Assembly: GCF_024345855.1 (NCBI RefSeq)
Contig: NZ_JAGQBX010000008.1
Location: forward strand, 36,181 to 75,441
Reading direction: 5' to 3'
Length of the DNA stretch: 39,261 nt
DNA from: Synechococcus sp. GreenBA-s
Lineage (GTDB): Bacteria > Cyanobacteriota > Cyanobacteriia > PCC-6307 > Cyanobiaceae
The notes under the pieces were generated by a model. The model was not told where the DNA came from and did not search any database. It saw only the letters and a program-made list of their open reading frames with translations. The first letter of the stretch is position 1, and each line of letters starts with the position of its first letter. The position numbers and the translations under genes were made by a program. Positions 32,322-39,261 of this stretch are shown here, piece by piece.

Positions 32322-32720
32322 TTGAGGTATGGACTCTTGGGCCTGTTCTCCTGCGGCTACCGCAATGGCAGCGATCGGATGGTGATCGTGCGTTGCCTCG
32401 GCCCCGAGGAGTTCTTCCTCGAGCGGGTGGTGTTCCCGTTCGAGCTGCTGAGCTTCCTGGCACCGCGCGACGCGGTGGTGGAGATCTGGACCCACGGCCT
32501 CGGGGGAGCCGAGCTGGTGGAGAGCCTCAGCGCAGCGGACCTGGCCATGGATCAGGAGCTGGATCCCGAGCCTGAGGCGATCCCGGAGCCGGACGCCCAG
32601 CCGGAGGGAATCGCCAAGGCCAGGGCGGGACGCGGCGGGGAATCCGGCGGCCTCGGGCTGGCGCCGGAGCCCGCGGCCTGCCGCTCGCTGGAGCCTGTCC
32701 GCTGGCTGCACGCCGGCTGA
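32322..32720 (+). CDS. DUF1830 family protein (start uncertain)
   Basis: About 132 residues. [31 protein letters not shown] and VVEIWTHG identify DUF1830, a small cyanobacterial family of unknown function. The conserved core ends near residue 70; the rest is an acidic then glycine/alanine-rich tail. In this frame there is no ATG before the core, only TTG at 32322 and 32337 after a stop at 32307. An ATG at 32309 in another frame (MDPELEVW) runs over the same stretch, so either a TTG start is used or the sequence has a frameshift near 32330-32345. A hairpin followed by TTT lies 42 bases after the stop. Confidence 0.72.
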   Translation: MRYGLLGLFSCGYRNGSDRMVIVRCLGPEEFFLERVVFPFELLSFLAPRDAVVEIWTHGLGGAELVESLSAADLAMDQELDPEPEAIPEPDAQPEGIAKARAGRGGESGGLGLAPEPAACRSLEPVRWLHAG

Positions 32721-32761
32721 GCCCACAGACGGCCCAGAATGGGAGGGATCAAGTGATCGCG

Positions 32762-32789
32762 AGCTCCCGCCCCGGCTGACGGGAGCTTT
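32762..32789 (+). terminator. Hairpin with short T-run between DUF1830 gene and ftsH
   Basis: AGCTCCCG (32762-32769) pairs with CGGGAGCT (32780-32787) around a ten-base loop, and T bases continue to 32789. It fits a terminator for the DUF1830 gene. A possible -10 element TACACT (32789-32794) begins in the same T-run and may serve ftsH, which starts 33 bases later. Confidence 0.6.
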
Positions 32790-32826
32790 ACACTTGTTAA
32801 ACATCCCTCAGGATTCCGTCCCCGCC

Positions 32827-34779
32827 ATGAATCAGCGCTGGCGCACCATCGCCCTCTGGGTCCTCCCGATCGGCGTCGCGTTGTTCCTCGGCTGGCAGGT
32901 GCTCGGCAGCGGCCCCAACCGCATCGGCCCCAGCGGCCCCACCGTGGCACCCCGCAACACCGCCGTGGCCCGCATGAGCTACGGCCGCTTCCTCGACTAC
33001 GTCGAAGCGGGCCGCGTCACGGCGGTGGATGTGTTCGATGGCGGCCGCAGCGCCGTGATCGAGGCGGTGGATCCTGACCTCGACAACCGCGTGCAGCGCC
33101 TGCGGGTGGACCTGCCCGGCCTGGCCCCCGAGCTCGTGAACAAGCTGAAGGCCGAGGGCATCAGCTTCGACATTCACCCGCCCCGCACCAGCCCGCCGGT
33201 GCTCGGCCTGCTCGGCAATCTGCTGTTCCCGCTGCTGCTGATCGGCGCCCTGGTCTTCCTGGCCCGCCGCGGCAATGGCATGCCCGGCGGCCCCGGCCAG
33301 GCGATGGCCTTCGGCAAGACCAAGGCCCGCTTCGCCATGGAGGCCGAAACCGGCGTCAAGTTCGACGACGTGGCCGGCGTGGAGGAGGCCAAGCAGGACC
33401 TCCAGGAGGTGGTGACCTTCCTCAAGACCCCCGAGCGCTTCACCGCCGTGGGCGCCAAGATTCCCAAGGGCGTGCTGCTGGTGGGCCCCCCCGGCACCGG
33501 CAAGACGCTGCTGGCCAAGGCCATCGCCGGTGAAGCGGGCGTGCCCTTCTTCTCCCTCTCGGGTTCCGAGTTCGTGGAGATGTTCGTGGGCGTCGGCGCC
33601 AGCCGCGTGCGCGACCTGTTCAAGCGGGCCAAGGAGAACAGCCCCTGCCTGATCTTCATCGACGAGATCGACGCCGTGGGCCGTCAGCGCGGCGCCGGTG
33701 TGGGCGGCGGCAACGACGAGCGGGAGCAGACCCTCAACCAACTCCTGACGGAGATGGACGGCTTCGAGGGCAACAGCGGCATCATCATCATCGCCGCCAC
33801 CAACCGGGCCGACGTGCTCGATTCGGCGCTGCTGCGTCCCGGCCGTTTTGATCGCCAGGTGATGGTGGATGTGCCCGACATCAAGGGCCGCCTCTCGATC
33901 CTCAACGTGCACGCCCGCGACAAGAAACTGGCCACGGACGTGAGCCTGGAGGCCATCGCCCGCCGCACCCCCGGCTTCTCCGGCGCCGACCTGGCCAACC
34001 TGCTGAATGAGGCGGCGATCCTCACCGCCCGCCGCCGCAAGGAGGCCACCACCCTGGCCGAGATCGACGATGCGGTGGACCGGATCATCGCCGGCATGGA
34101 GGGCAAGCCCCTCACCGACGGCCGCAGCAAGCGCCTGATCGCGTACCACGAAGTGGGCCATGCCCTGGTGGGCACCCTGGTGAAGGCCCACGACCCGGTG
34201 CAGAAGGTGACGCTGGTGCCCCGGGGCCAGGCCCAGGGTTTGACCTGGTTCTCCCCCGATGAGGAGCAGATGCTGGTGAGCCGCGCCCAGCTGCGGGCCC
34301 GGATCATGGGCGCCCTGGGCGGCCGCGCCGCCGAGGATGTGGTGTTCGGACACGCCGAGGTGACCACGGGCGCCGGCGGCGACATCCAGCAGGTGGCCTC
34401 GATCGCCCGCCAGATGGTGACCCGCTTCGGCATGAGCGACCTGGGCCAGGTGTCGTTCGAGGCCGGCAACCAGGAGGTGTTCCTGGGCCGCGACCTGATG
34501 ACCCGCAGCGATGGCTCCGACCGCCTGGCCAGCAAGATCGATGGGGCCGTGCGCGAGATGGTGCAGAACTGCTACGCCGAGACCGTGAAGCTGGTGGCCG
34601 ACCACCGCGCCTGCATGGACCGGGTGGTGGAGCTGCTGATCGAGAAGGAGAGCCTGGATGGCGACGAGTTCCGCGCCATCGTTAGCGAATTCGCCACGAT
34701 CCCTGAGAAGGAGCGCTTCTCGCCCTTCCTGGCCGACGCCGAGCCCACGACGGCCCCCGAACCGGCGACGGCCGGCTGA
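32827..34779 (+). CDS. ftsH: ATP-dependent zinc metalloprotease FtsH (FtsH2/photosystem II repair type)
   Basis: Membrane-bound AAA+ protease of 650 residues that removes damaged D1 and other membrane proteins. Two transmembrane helices lie at about 8-25 and 126-147, flanking a lumenal domain with [22 protein letters not shown]. The AAA domain has Walker A GPPGTGKT (220-227), Walker B FIDEID (279-280 Asp-Glu) and the arginine-finger region RPGRFDRQ. The zinc site is HEVGH (441-445), with Asp519 in GAGGDIQQV as third ligand. The lumenal domain closely matches Synechocystis FtsH2 (Slr0228) as I remember it, rather than FtsH1/3/4. ATG 32827 begins the [11 protein letters not shown] anchor; a TTG at 32794 adds 11 unlikely residues. 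A Thf1/Psb29 gene, a known partner, is nearby. Confidence 0.96.
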   Translation: MNQRWRTIALWVLPIGVALFLGWQVLGSGPNRIGPSGPTVAPRNTAVARMSYGRFLDYVEAGRVTAVDVFDGGRSAVIEAVDPDLDNRVQRLRVDLPGLAPELVNKLKAEGISFDIHPPRTSPPVLGLLGNLLFPLLLIGALVFLARRGNGMPGGPGQAMAFGKTKARFAMEAETGVKFDDVAGVEEAKQDLQEVVTFLKTPERFTAVGAKIPKGVLLVGPPGTGKTLLAKAIAGEAGVPFFSLSGSEFVEMFVGVGASRVRDLFKRAKENSPCLIFIDEIDAVGRQRGAGVGGGNDEREQTLNQLLTEMDGFEGNSGIIIIAATNRADVLDSALLRPGRFDRQVMVDVPDIKGRLSILNVHARDKKLATDVSLEAIARRTPGFSGADLANLLNEAAILTARRRKEATTLAEIDDAVDRIIAGMEGKPLTDGRSKRLIAYHEVGHALVGTLVKAHDPVQKVTLVPRGQAQGLTWFSPDEEQMLVSRAQLRARIMGALGGRAAEDVVFGHAEVTTGAGGDIQQVASIARQMVTRFGMSDLGQVSFEAGNQEVFLGRDLMTRSDGSDRLASKIDGAVREMVQNCYAETVKLVADHRACMDRVVELLIEKESLDGDEFRAIVSEFATIPEKERFSPFLADAEPTTAPEPATAG

Positions 34780-34795
34780 GCCGGAACCACACCGC

Positions 34796-34815
34796 CAGGC
34801 GGCTGAGGCCGCCTG
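34796..34815. repeat. Small perfect hairpin after ftsH
   Basis: CAGGCGGC (34796-34803) pairs with GCCGCCTG (34808-34815) around the loop TGAG. It lies 17 bases after the ftsH stop and directly before a larger hairpin; it may protect the ftsH mRNA end. Confidence 0.5.
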
Positions 34816-34821
34816 ACGCCA

Positions 34822-34856
34822 AAGCCCCCTGGACCCGCGATGGGTTCAGGGGGCTT
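34822..34856. terminator. Bidirectional terminator between ftsH and the DUF2256 gene
   Basis: AAGCCCCCTG (34822-34831) pairs perfectly with CAGGGGGCTT (34847-34856). Inner ACCC and GGGT extend the stem after one mismatch around the loop GCGA-T. On the minus strand it is followed by TTT, so it is best as the terminator of the DUF2256 gene. Its position also suits ftsH. Its last base is the first base of the DUF2256 stop codon. Confidence 0.7.
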
Positions 34857-35032
34857 CAGCGTTGATGGCGGCAGCGATCGGAGCAGTAGATCACCTCCTC
34901 CCACACCGCCTTCCACTTCCGGCGCCACACAAAAGGCCTGCCGCAGACCGGGCAGACCTTGGAGGGGCGCTGGCTGGGGGGCAGGCCCTTGCCGCCGGGA
35001 CGGGCATCCGGCTTGCCGCGACCGCGTGCCAC
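34856..35032 (-). CDS. DUF2256 small zinc-finger protein
   Basis: A 58-residue basic protein from GTG 35032. The N-terminal half is glycine/lysine/arginine-rich ([16 protein letters not shown]). The core is [19 protein letters not shown], then [12 protein letters not shown]. Four cysteines in the C-x2-C / C-x3-C arrangement identify the DUF2256 family, a probable zinc ribbon, and the conserved W-R-R-K-W is present. Function unknown; similar proteins are often found near photolyase/cryptochrome genes in bacteria, as I recall. It is easily missed because of its size and GTG start. It begins 25 bases before the opposite-numbered end of clpP on the same strand (clpP stop at 35057), so it is probably the second gene of a clpP transcript. 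Confidence 0.88.
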   Translation of the reverse strand: MARGRGKPDARPGGKGLPPSQRPSKVCPVCGRPFVWRRKWKAVWEEVIYCSDRCRHQR

Positions 35033-35056
35033 GGGAGCCGGCTCAGACGGGGTGGC

Positions 35057-35647
35057 TCAGACGGGGCGGACGGGGCGCTTGTCGATCACCTTGTCGATCA
35101 GGCCATACTCCACGGCTTCGGCCGGCGACATGAAGAAGTCGCGGTCGGTGTCCTCCTCGATGCGGGTCAGGGGCTGGCCGGTGCGGTCGGACAGTTCCTG
35201 GTTGAGCTTCTTCTTGAGGTAGAGGATCTCGTCGGCCTGGATGCGGATGTCGCTGGCCTGGCCCCGGGCGCCGCCCAGGGGCTGGTGGATCATGATCCGC
35301 GAGTGGGTGAGGCTGCTGCGCTTGCCCTTGGTGCCGGCGGCGAGCAGGAAGGCGCCCATGGAGGCGGCCAGTCCCAGGCACACGGTCTGCACATCGGGCT
35401 TGATGTGCTGCATCGTGTCGAAGATGCCGAGGCCGTCGTAGACGGAACCGCCGGGAGAGTTGATGTAGAGGAAGATGTCCTTCTCAGGGTCTTCCGCTTC
35501 CAGGAACAGCAGCTGCGCCACCACCCGGTTGGCGGATTCGGAGGTCACCGGCTCCCCAAGAAAGATGATGCGTTCGCGCAGCAGCCGCGAATAGATGTCG
35601 AACGCGCGCTCTCCCCGGCCCGACTCTTCGATCACGATCGGGATCAC
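35057..35647 (-). CDS. clpP: ATP-dependent Clp protease proteolytic subunit
   Basis: Serine protease subunit of the Clp complex, 196 residues. The catalytic serine is in [11 protein letters not shown], the histidine in [10 protein letters not shown], and the aspartate in the [15 protein letters not shown] region. The N-terminus [25 protein letters not shown] is typical for cyanobacterial ClpP. The start is GTG 35647. It is complete and active-looking, unlike ClpR. It is divergent from thf1, with 108 bases between the two starts, and is followed by the small DUF2256 gene on the same strand. Confidence 0.96.
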   Translation of the reverse strand: MIPIVIEESGRGERAFDIYSRLLRERIIFLGEPVTSESANRVVAQLLFLEAEDPEKDIFLYINSPGGSVYDGLGIFDTMQHIKPDVQTVCLGLAASMGAFLLAAGTKGKRSSLTHSRIMIHQPLGGARGQASDIRIQADEILYLKKKLNQELSDRTGQPLTRIEEDTDRDFFMSPAEAVEYGLIDKVIDKRPVRPV

Positions 35648-35755
35648 GGACACAGACGGGACAGCAGCTGAAGCCGATCCTACTGAGCCCGGCCGCGGCA
35701 CGAGCGGTGCCAGCGGCTGCAGCGCTAAGGTCCGAGGACCCTTGGATCCTTCAGC

Positions 35756-36499
35756 GTGGGCGCCTGTCTCACCGTCGCCGACAGCAAGCGCGCCTTCCAC
35801 CAGGCCTTTCCGCATGTGATCGCGCCGCTCTACCGCCGGCTCGTGGATGAGCTGCTGGTGGAGCTGCACCTGCTCAGCCACCAGAAGGGCTTCCGCGCCG
35901 ATGGCCTGTTCGCCGTGGGACTCACCCAGGTGTTCGACAGCCTCTCGCGCGGCTACCGCCCGGAGGACCAGAAGGAGCCCCTGTTCCAGGCCCTCTGCAG
36001 CGCCACCGGCTACGAGGCAGGTGAGCTGCGTCGCCAGGCGGCCCAGGCGATCGAGGCCGTGGGCCACCACAGCTTCGACGAGGTGAGCGGCTGGCTGACC
36101 AACCGGGGCGAGGGTGCTCCGGCCCCGATCGCCGAGCTGCTCGGCCAGGTGCAGCGCAGCGACTTCCACTACTCCCGTCTCGTGGCCGTGGGGCTGCTGA
36201 GCCTGCTGCAGCGGGCCCAGGGGGCCGATGGGCTCGAGCCCCAGGCCCTGCGGGAAGCCGCCCACGGCATCGGCGAGGCGATGGGCCTGCTCAAGGAGCG
36301 GGTCGACAAGGACCTGGCCCTCTACGCCGCCAACATCGAGAAGCTGGCCCAGGCCGTGGAGCTGATGGAGGAAACCCTGGCGGCCGAGCGCCGCCGCCGC
36401 CAGCGCCAGGAGGAGGGCGCCAGCGCCACCCCGCCCGCCGCCGAAGCCACCGCTCCCGAGCCCGCTCCGGCCGGCGACACCTCCGCCCAGGCCGGCTGA
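35756..36499 (+). CDS. thf1: Thylakoid formation protein Thf1 / Psb29
   Basis: Helical protein of 247 residues needed for thylakoid biogenesis and photosystem II repair; in Synechocystis Psb29 associates with the FtsH2/FtsH3 protease. [34 protein letters not shown] at the N-terminus is the family signature; a coiled coil lies at about 180-225, and the tail is alanine/proline-rich. The start is GTG 35756, four codons before the usual beginning of homologues (which read MTVADSK-like). It is divergent from clpP. The grouping with clpP and ftsH makes functional sense. The next gene is convergent, with 44 bases between them. Confidence 0.95.
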   Translation: MGACLTVADSKRAFHQAFPHVIAPLYRRLVDELLVELHLLSHQKGFRADGLFAVGLTQVFDSLSRGYRPEDQKEPLFQALCSATGYEAGELRRQAAQAIEAVGHHSFDEVSGWLTNRGEGAPAPIAELLGQVQRSDFHYSRLVAVGLLSLLQRAQGADGLEPQALREAAHGIGEAMGLLKERVDKDLALYAANIEKLAQAVELMEETLAAERRRRQRQEEGASATPPAAEATAPEPAPAGDTSAQAG

Positions 36500-36543
36500 G
36501 CCCTAGGCCGGCCCCCAGAGCGGGCCAGCTCCAGTTGGGGCGC

Positions 36544-37992
36544 CTAGCGGCCCAGCTCCAGGCGCCCCGCCAGACCGAGCTGCGGGCCCTGGGAGCCACG
36601 TCGATCGGCCGGGGCACTGAGGCCCAGCAGCTCCACCTGGGAGGCCCGCCGCACCAGGGGGGGCAGCGCCTCAGGCAGCAGCCCCAGCCGCGCCAGGGCG
36701 GCGGGCCGGAGCCGCAGCGTCAGGTCCGCCGAGGATCCCCCTGGCGCCACCACCGCGGATCCGGGATCAGCCCCCTGGGCTGCCTGCCCGGCCGATGCGC
36801 CCGACACGGCCGGGGCCGGACCCAGGGAGAGCAGCAGCCGCGGAACCTGGGCGGAGCCGCCGCCGCGGGGGAGGCTCCAGCGCCAGCCGCCCACCACCGT
36901 GCCGTCCTCCCGCTGCCAGGTGCTCAACGGCAGGCTGGTGGCCGGGCCGGGCCGCTGCAGCTGCTGACCCGACCCCCCGGACTCCTGCTCCATCAGGCCC
37001 TGGTCGAGCAGGGCCTTGCGGGTGCGGGCCAGCACCTCCAGCCAGGGGCCACGGTCGGGACCAACGGCCAGCTCGAGCTCCAGGCCCGCCTGGAAGGGGC
37101 CGGTGGGCTGCTCCCGCAGCCGCAGACGGAAGGGGGTGCGCTGCAGCAGCGGCAGCTCGGCCGGGCCGAGGCCATAGCGCTGGGCCAGGGGCTGGCGCAG
37201 CAGCTGGCTGGCGAGCAGGCCCTGGATGAGCAGTCCGAGGCGACGGCCCTCCAGCTCCAGCACCACGGGGCCCGCCAGCGCCTGGCCCGGCCCCAGGGCG
37301 GGCACGGGAGGCGCGGCGCTGAGCAGGCCGGCGGTGCCGCTGGCCTCGCCCTGCCAGATCAGGGAGCCGCCGCGGCTGTCGAGGCCGAGGCAGCCCTGCT
37401 GCAGCGCCAGCGCCAGGGGCGCCAGGGGGCCGAGCATCTGGCCCAGGGCCGCCCCGTTCCAGAGCACGGACTCCCGCTGGCCCAGCAGGGCGATACAGCG
37501 CTGCTCCAGACCCTGGGGCGCCCGCTGGCGCACCCGCAGCTGCTGCTGCAGCAACTGCAGGGCCAAGGGGTCGGGGGCCACGACCACCAGGTCGTCGAGG
37601 CGCAGGGCCTGGGCCGGCAGGGGCGATGTGGGCCGGGGCGCCACGAGCTCGGCCGGCAGCACCAGGTAGGCCCCCGCATCGGCATGGGCGCCCCAGAACT
37701 GCCACCAGAGCCGCGGCTGGCGCTGCCAGAGCTGCTGGGCCCGCGCCGCCCCCAGCCGCTGGCTCCACAGCTCCGGCAGGGGCTGGCCGCTGGCGGTTCC
37801 GAAGCTCTGCAGCAGGGCGGCCGAGCTCAGCAGGCGCTGCAGGCCGGCGGCGTTGCTGCGGGGCTGGCGGCGTAGGCCGATCAGGGGCAGCAGCAGCAGC
37901 AGGGCCAGGGCCAGGCCGGTGACGGGCAGCGGCAGCCGCAGCAGGGCCGCCCGCAGCTGGGGGCCGAGGGGCCTGGGCAGAGCAAGGCTCAC
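36544..37992 (-). CDS. Membrane-anchored protein of unknown function
   Basis: A 482-residue protein starting at GTG 37992, which overlaps the cofH stop (GTGA). One hydrophobic anchor lies at about 22-42, preceded by arginines. The rest is leucine/glutamine/proline-rich with alternating strands and helices and no motif I recognise; a periplasmic location is likely. It resembles in style the large exported DUF3352-type proteins of cyanobacteria but I cannot confirm that. The same frame stays open upstream through cofH to 38505, but that part is out-of-frame cofH sequence. Expression is likely coupled to cofH. Confidence 0.65.
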   Translation of the reverse strand: MSLALPRPLGPQLRAALLRLPLPVTGLALALLLLLPLIGLRRQPRSNAAGLQRLLSSAALLQSFGTASGQPLPELWSQRLGAARAQQLWQRQPRLWWQFWGAHADAGAYLVLPAELVAPRPTSPLPAQALRLDDLVVVAPDPLALQLLQQQLRVRQRAPQGLEQRCIALLGQRESVLWNGAALGQMLGPLAPLALALQQGCLGLDSRGGSLIWQGEASGTAGLLSAAPPVPALGPGQALAGPVVLELEGRRLGLLIQGLLASQLLRQPLAQRYGLGPAELPLLQRTPFRLRLREQPTGPFQAGLELELAVGPDRGPWLEVLARTRKALLDQGLMEQESGGSGQQLQRPGPATSLPLSTWQREDGTVVGGWRWSLPRGGGSAQVPRLLLSLGPAPAVSGASAGQAAQGADPGSAVVAPGGSSADLTLRLRPAALARLGLLPEALPPLVRRASQVELLGLSAPADRRGSQGPQLGLAGRLELGR

Positions 37993-39245
37993 GCCGGGGC
38001 TCCGTAGAGGGTGGTGCGGCGGCGCACCGGACGGCCCAGCTGGTGGGCGGCGGCCTCCAGCTGCTCCGCAGTCTGGGCGGTGCCGCCACGGGCTCCGGCC
38101 ATGCTGGTGATCGACTCCTCCATCAGGGTGCCACCCAGGTCGTTGCAGCCCCAGCGCAGGGCCTCGCGGGCGCCGGCGAGGGTGAGCTTGACCCAGCTGG
38201 GCTGATGGTTCACGAACCAGCTGCCGAGCAACAGCCGCGCCTGGGCCGTGAGCTGCAACATCGCCTGCAGGTCGGGCTGGTCGCGCCCCACCCGCTGCCG
38301 CAGCGGCGCGGGGGCCTGGGCGCCCACAAAGGGAAGCAGCACGAACTCGGAGAAGCCACGGCGGGAATGCTGCCAGGCGTGCTGCTGCAGGGCCACCAGG
38401 GTGAGCAGGTGGGCCGCCAGATCGGCCGGCTGCTCGATGTGGCCGGCCATCAGCGTGGCGGTGCTGGCCACACCGGCGCGGTGCAGCTCGAGCACCACGG
38501 CGCACCAGGCCCGGGCGCTGAGCTTTTCGGGGCAGAGCCGCTGCCGCACCCGCTCACTCAGCACCTCGGCCGCGGTGCCCGGCACCGACCCCAGCCCGGC
38601 GGCCTGCAGCTCGGCGATCACCCGCTGCAGGGGCAGGCCGTCCTGCTCGGCGATGAACAGCAGCTCCTGGGGGGAGAAGGCGTGCAGGTGGATGCCGGGG
38701 GCGGCCTCCAGGCAGGCCTCCAGCAGCTGGCGGTAGTAGGCCAGGGCGCTGCCGCCCAGCCGGGCCTCGGGGTTGAGACCACCCTGCAGACACAGCTCGG
38801 TGGCGCCGATGGCCTGGGCCTGGCGGGCGCGCTCCTGGAGCAGCTCCAGGGGGTGCCAGTAGGCGCCGGCTTCACCGGCGTCGCGGCGGAAGGCGCAAAA
38901 GCCGCAGTGCTTCTGGCAGTGGTTGGTGAAGTTGAGGTTGCGGTTCACCACGTAGGTGACCGTGTCACCGACCAGGGCCTGGCGACGGCGATCGGCCAGC
39001 TGGCGCAGGCTGGACGCGGCGGCGGGCTGGGCGCCGGGAGCGCCCGTGGGCTCGACGCCGGCCTCAGCGGAGGCGTGGACCGGCCAGGTCAGCAGCTCGA
39101 GGGCCAACGGTGCTGCCTGACTGGGGTCTGCCGGTTCGGCACGCCGCGGATCCAGCCGCTGATCCAACCGCTCCACCAGGCTCTGCAGCCCAGCCTGAGC
39201 GTGTGCATCGGCGTCAGCATCGCCGGGATCCTGCGGCCCCTGCAC
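37989..39245 (-). CDS. cofH: 7,8-didemethyl-8-hydroxy-5-deazariboflavin (Fo) synthase subunit CofH
   Basis: Radical SAM enzyme that, with CofG, joins tyrosine-derived and flavin-precursor parts into the deazaflavin Fo. In cyanobacteria Fo serves as antenna cofactor of photolyase. The iron-sulfur cysteines are Cys110, Cys114 and Cys117 in CQKHCGFCAF, preceded by TYVVNRNLNFTN. LQGGLNPEARL and the C-terminal WVKLTLAGAREALRWGCNDLGGTLMEE are family signatures. The first about 80 residues are variable and alanine/aspartate-rich. GTG 39245 is the last visible start; the frame is open to the right edge, so the true start may lie outside. Its stop overlaps the start of the next gene (GTGA). Confidence 0.93.
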   Translation of the reverse strand: MQGPQDPGDADADAHAQAGLQSLVERLDQRLDPRRAEPADPSQAAPLALELLTWPVHASAEAGVEPTGAPGAQPAAASSLRQLADRRRQALVGDTVTYVVNRNLNFTNHCQKHCGFCAFRRDAGEAGAYWHPLELLQERARQAQAIGATELCLQGGLNPEARLGGSALAYYRQLLEACLEAAPGIHLHAFSPQELLFIAEQDGLPLQRVIAELQAAGLGSVPGTAAEVLSERVRQRLCPEKLSARAWCAVVLELHRAGVASTATLMAGHIEQPADLAAHLLTLVALQQHAWQHSRRGFSEFVLLPFVGAQAPAPLRQRVGRDQPDLQAMLQLTAQARLLLGSWFVNHQPSWVKLTLAGAREALRWGCNDLGGTLMEESITSMAGARGGTAQTAEQLEAAAHQLGRPVRRRTTLYGAPA

Positions 39246-39261
39246 CGGCCTGGCCCCCCGC

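Noticed and set aside
36510-36526. Hairpin between thf1 and the convergent gene
   Set aside because: Only five base pairs and no T-run; too weak to call a terminator.
38000-38505. N-terminal extension of the 482-residue protein
   Set aside because: It is cofH sequence read in another frame; the membrane anchor begins right after GTG 37992.
1-39261. tRNA genes, CRISPR arrays, insertion sequences, attachment sites
   Set aside because: Read-through on both strands found no T-loop/anticodon pattern, regularly spaced repeats, transposase or integrase.

Overview
The window is GC-rich, densely packed DNA from a cyanobacterium. It carries psaK (photosystem I), thf1/psb29, a photosystem-repair type ftsH, and small families known mainly from cyanobacteria and plastids (DUF2499, DUF3593, DUF1830). 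This mix and the very high GC suggest a Cyanobium/Synechococcus-like picocyanobacterium. That assignment rests on protein recognition only. I saw no tRNA, rRNA, insertion sequence, CRISPR array or prophage.

Layout. 1-3.6 kb: the 3' part of a CheR-remnant/multi-PAS protein, then a spacer with 13-bp tandem repeats and inverted repeats, then a divergent alternative sigma factor. 3.7-5.7 kb: htpG. 5.7-9.7 kb: a tightly coupled four-gene carbohydrate/compatible-solute ABC importer (binding protein, two permeases, ATPase). 9.8-10.7 kb: rpmB and an exported PrxQ-type peroxiredoxin. 10.6-19.7 kb, minus strand: a C39-like peptidase, a quinone-oxidoreductase-like dehydrogenase, a CsaB-like pyruvyl transferase, a secreted FG-GAP-like protein, an MscS channel, a 960-residue membrane-anchored hydrolase-like protein and a YIP1-like membrane protein. 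This is the least understood stretch.

19.9-22.1 kb, plus strand: DUF2499, DUF3593 and a GluR0-like ligand-gated channel joined by two ATGA overlaps, then psaK and a clear terminator. 22.1-25.3 kb, minus: dxs and a geranylgeranyl-reductase-like flavoprotein. 25.4-28.1 kb, plus: ilvA, scpB and a YggT protein. 28.1-29.1 kb, minus: a MazG-like pyrophosphohydrolase overlapping a secreted protein. 29.1-32.7 kb, plus: pyruvate kinase with a C-terminal swivel domain, an orphan MacB/FtsX permease and a DUF1830 protein with an unclear start.

32.8-36.5 kb: a proteostasis group of ftsH (FtsH2 type), a 58-residue DUF2256 zinc-finger gene, clpP and, divergently, thf1. 36.5-39.2 kb, minus: cofH (radical-SAM half of Fo synthase) overlapping an unrecognised membrane-anchored protein.

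The strongest candidates for new biology are the GluR0-like channel with a non-canonical pore sequence inside a DUF2499-DUF3593 operon, the 960-residue protein with a hydrolase-like triad and a second conserved region around Cys821, and the sigma factor with altered DNA-recognition segments. Most starts without a clear Shine-Dalgarno sequence are uncertain; many are GTG or TTG.
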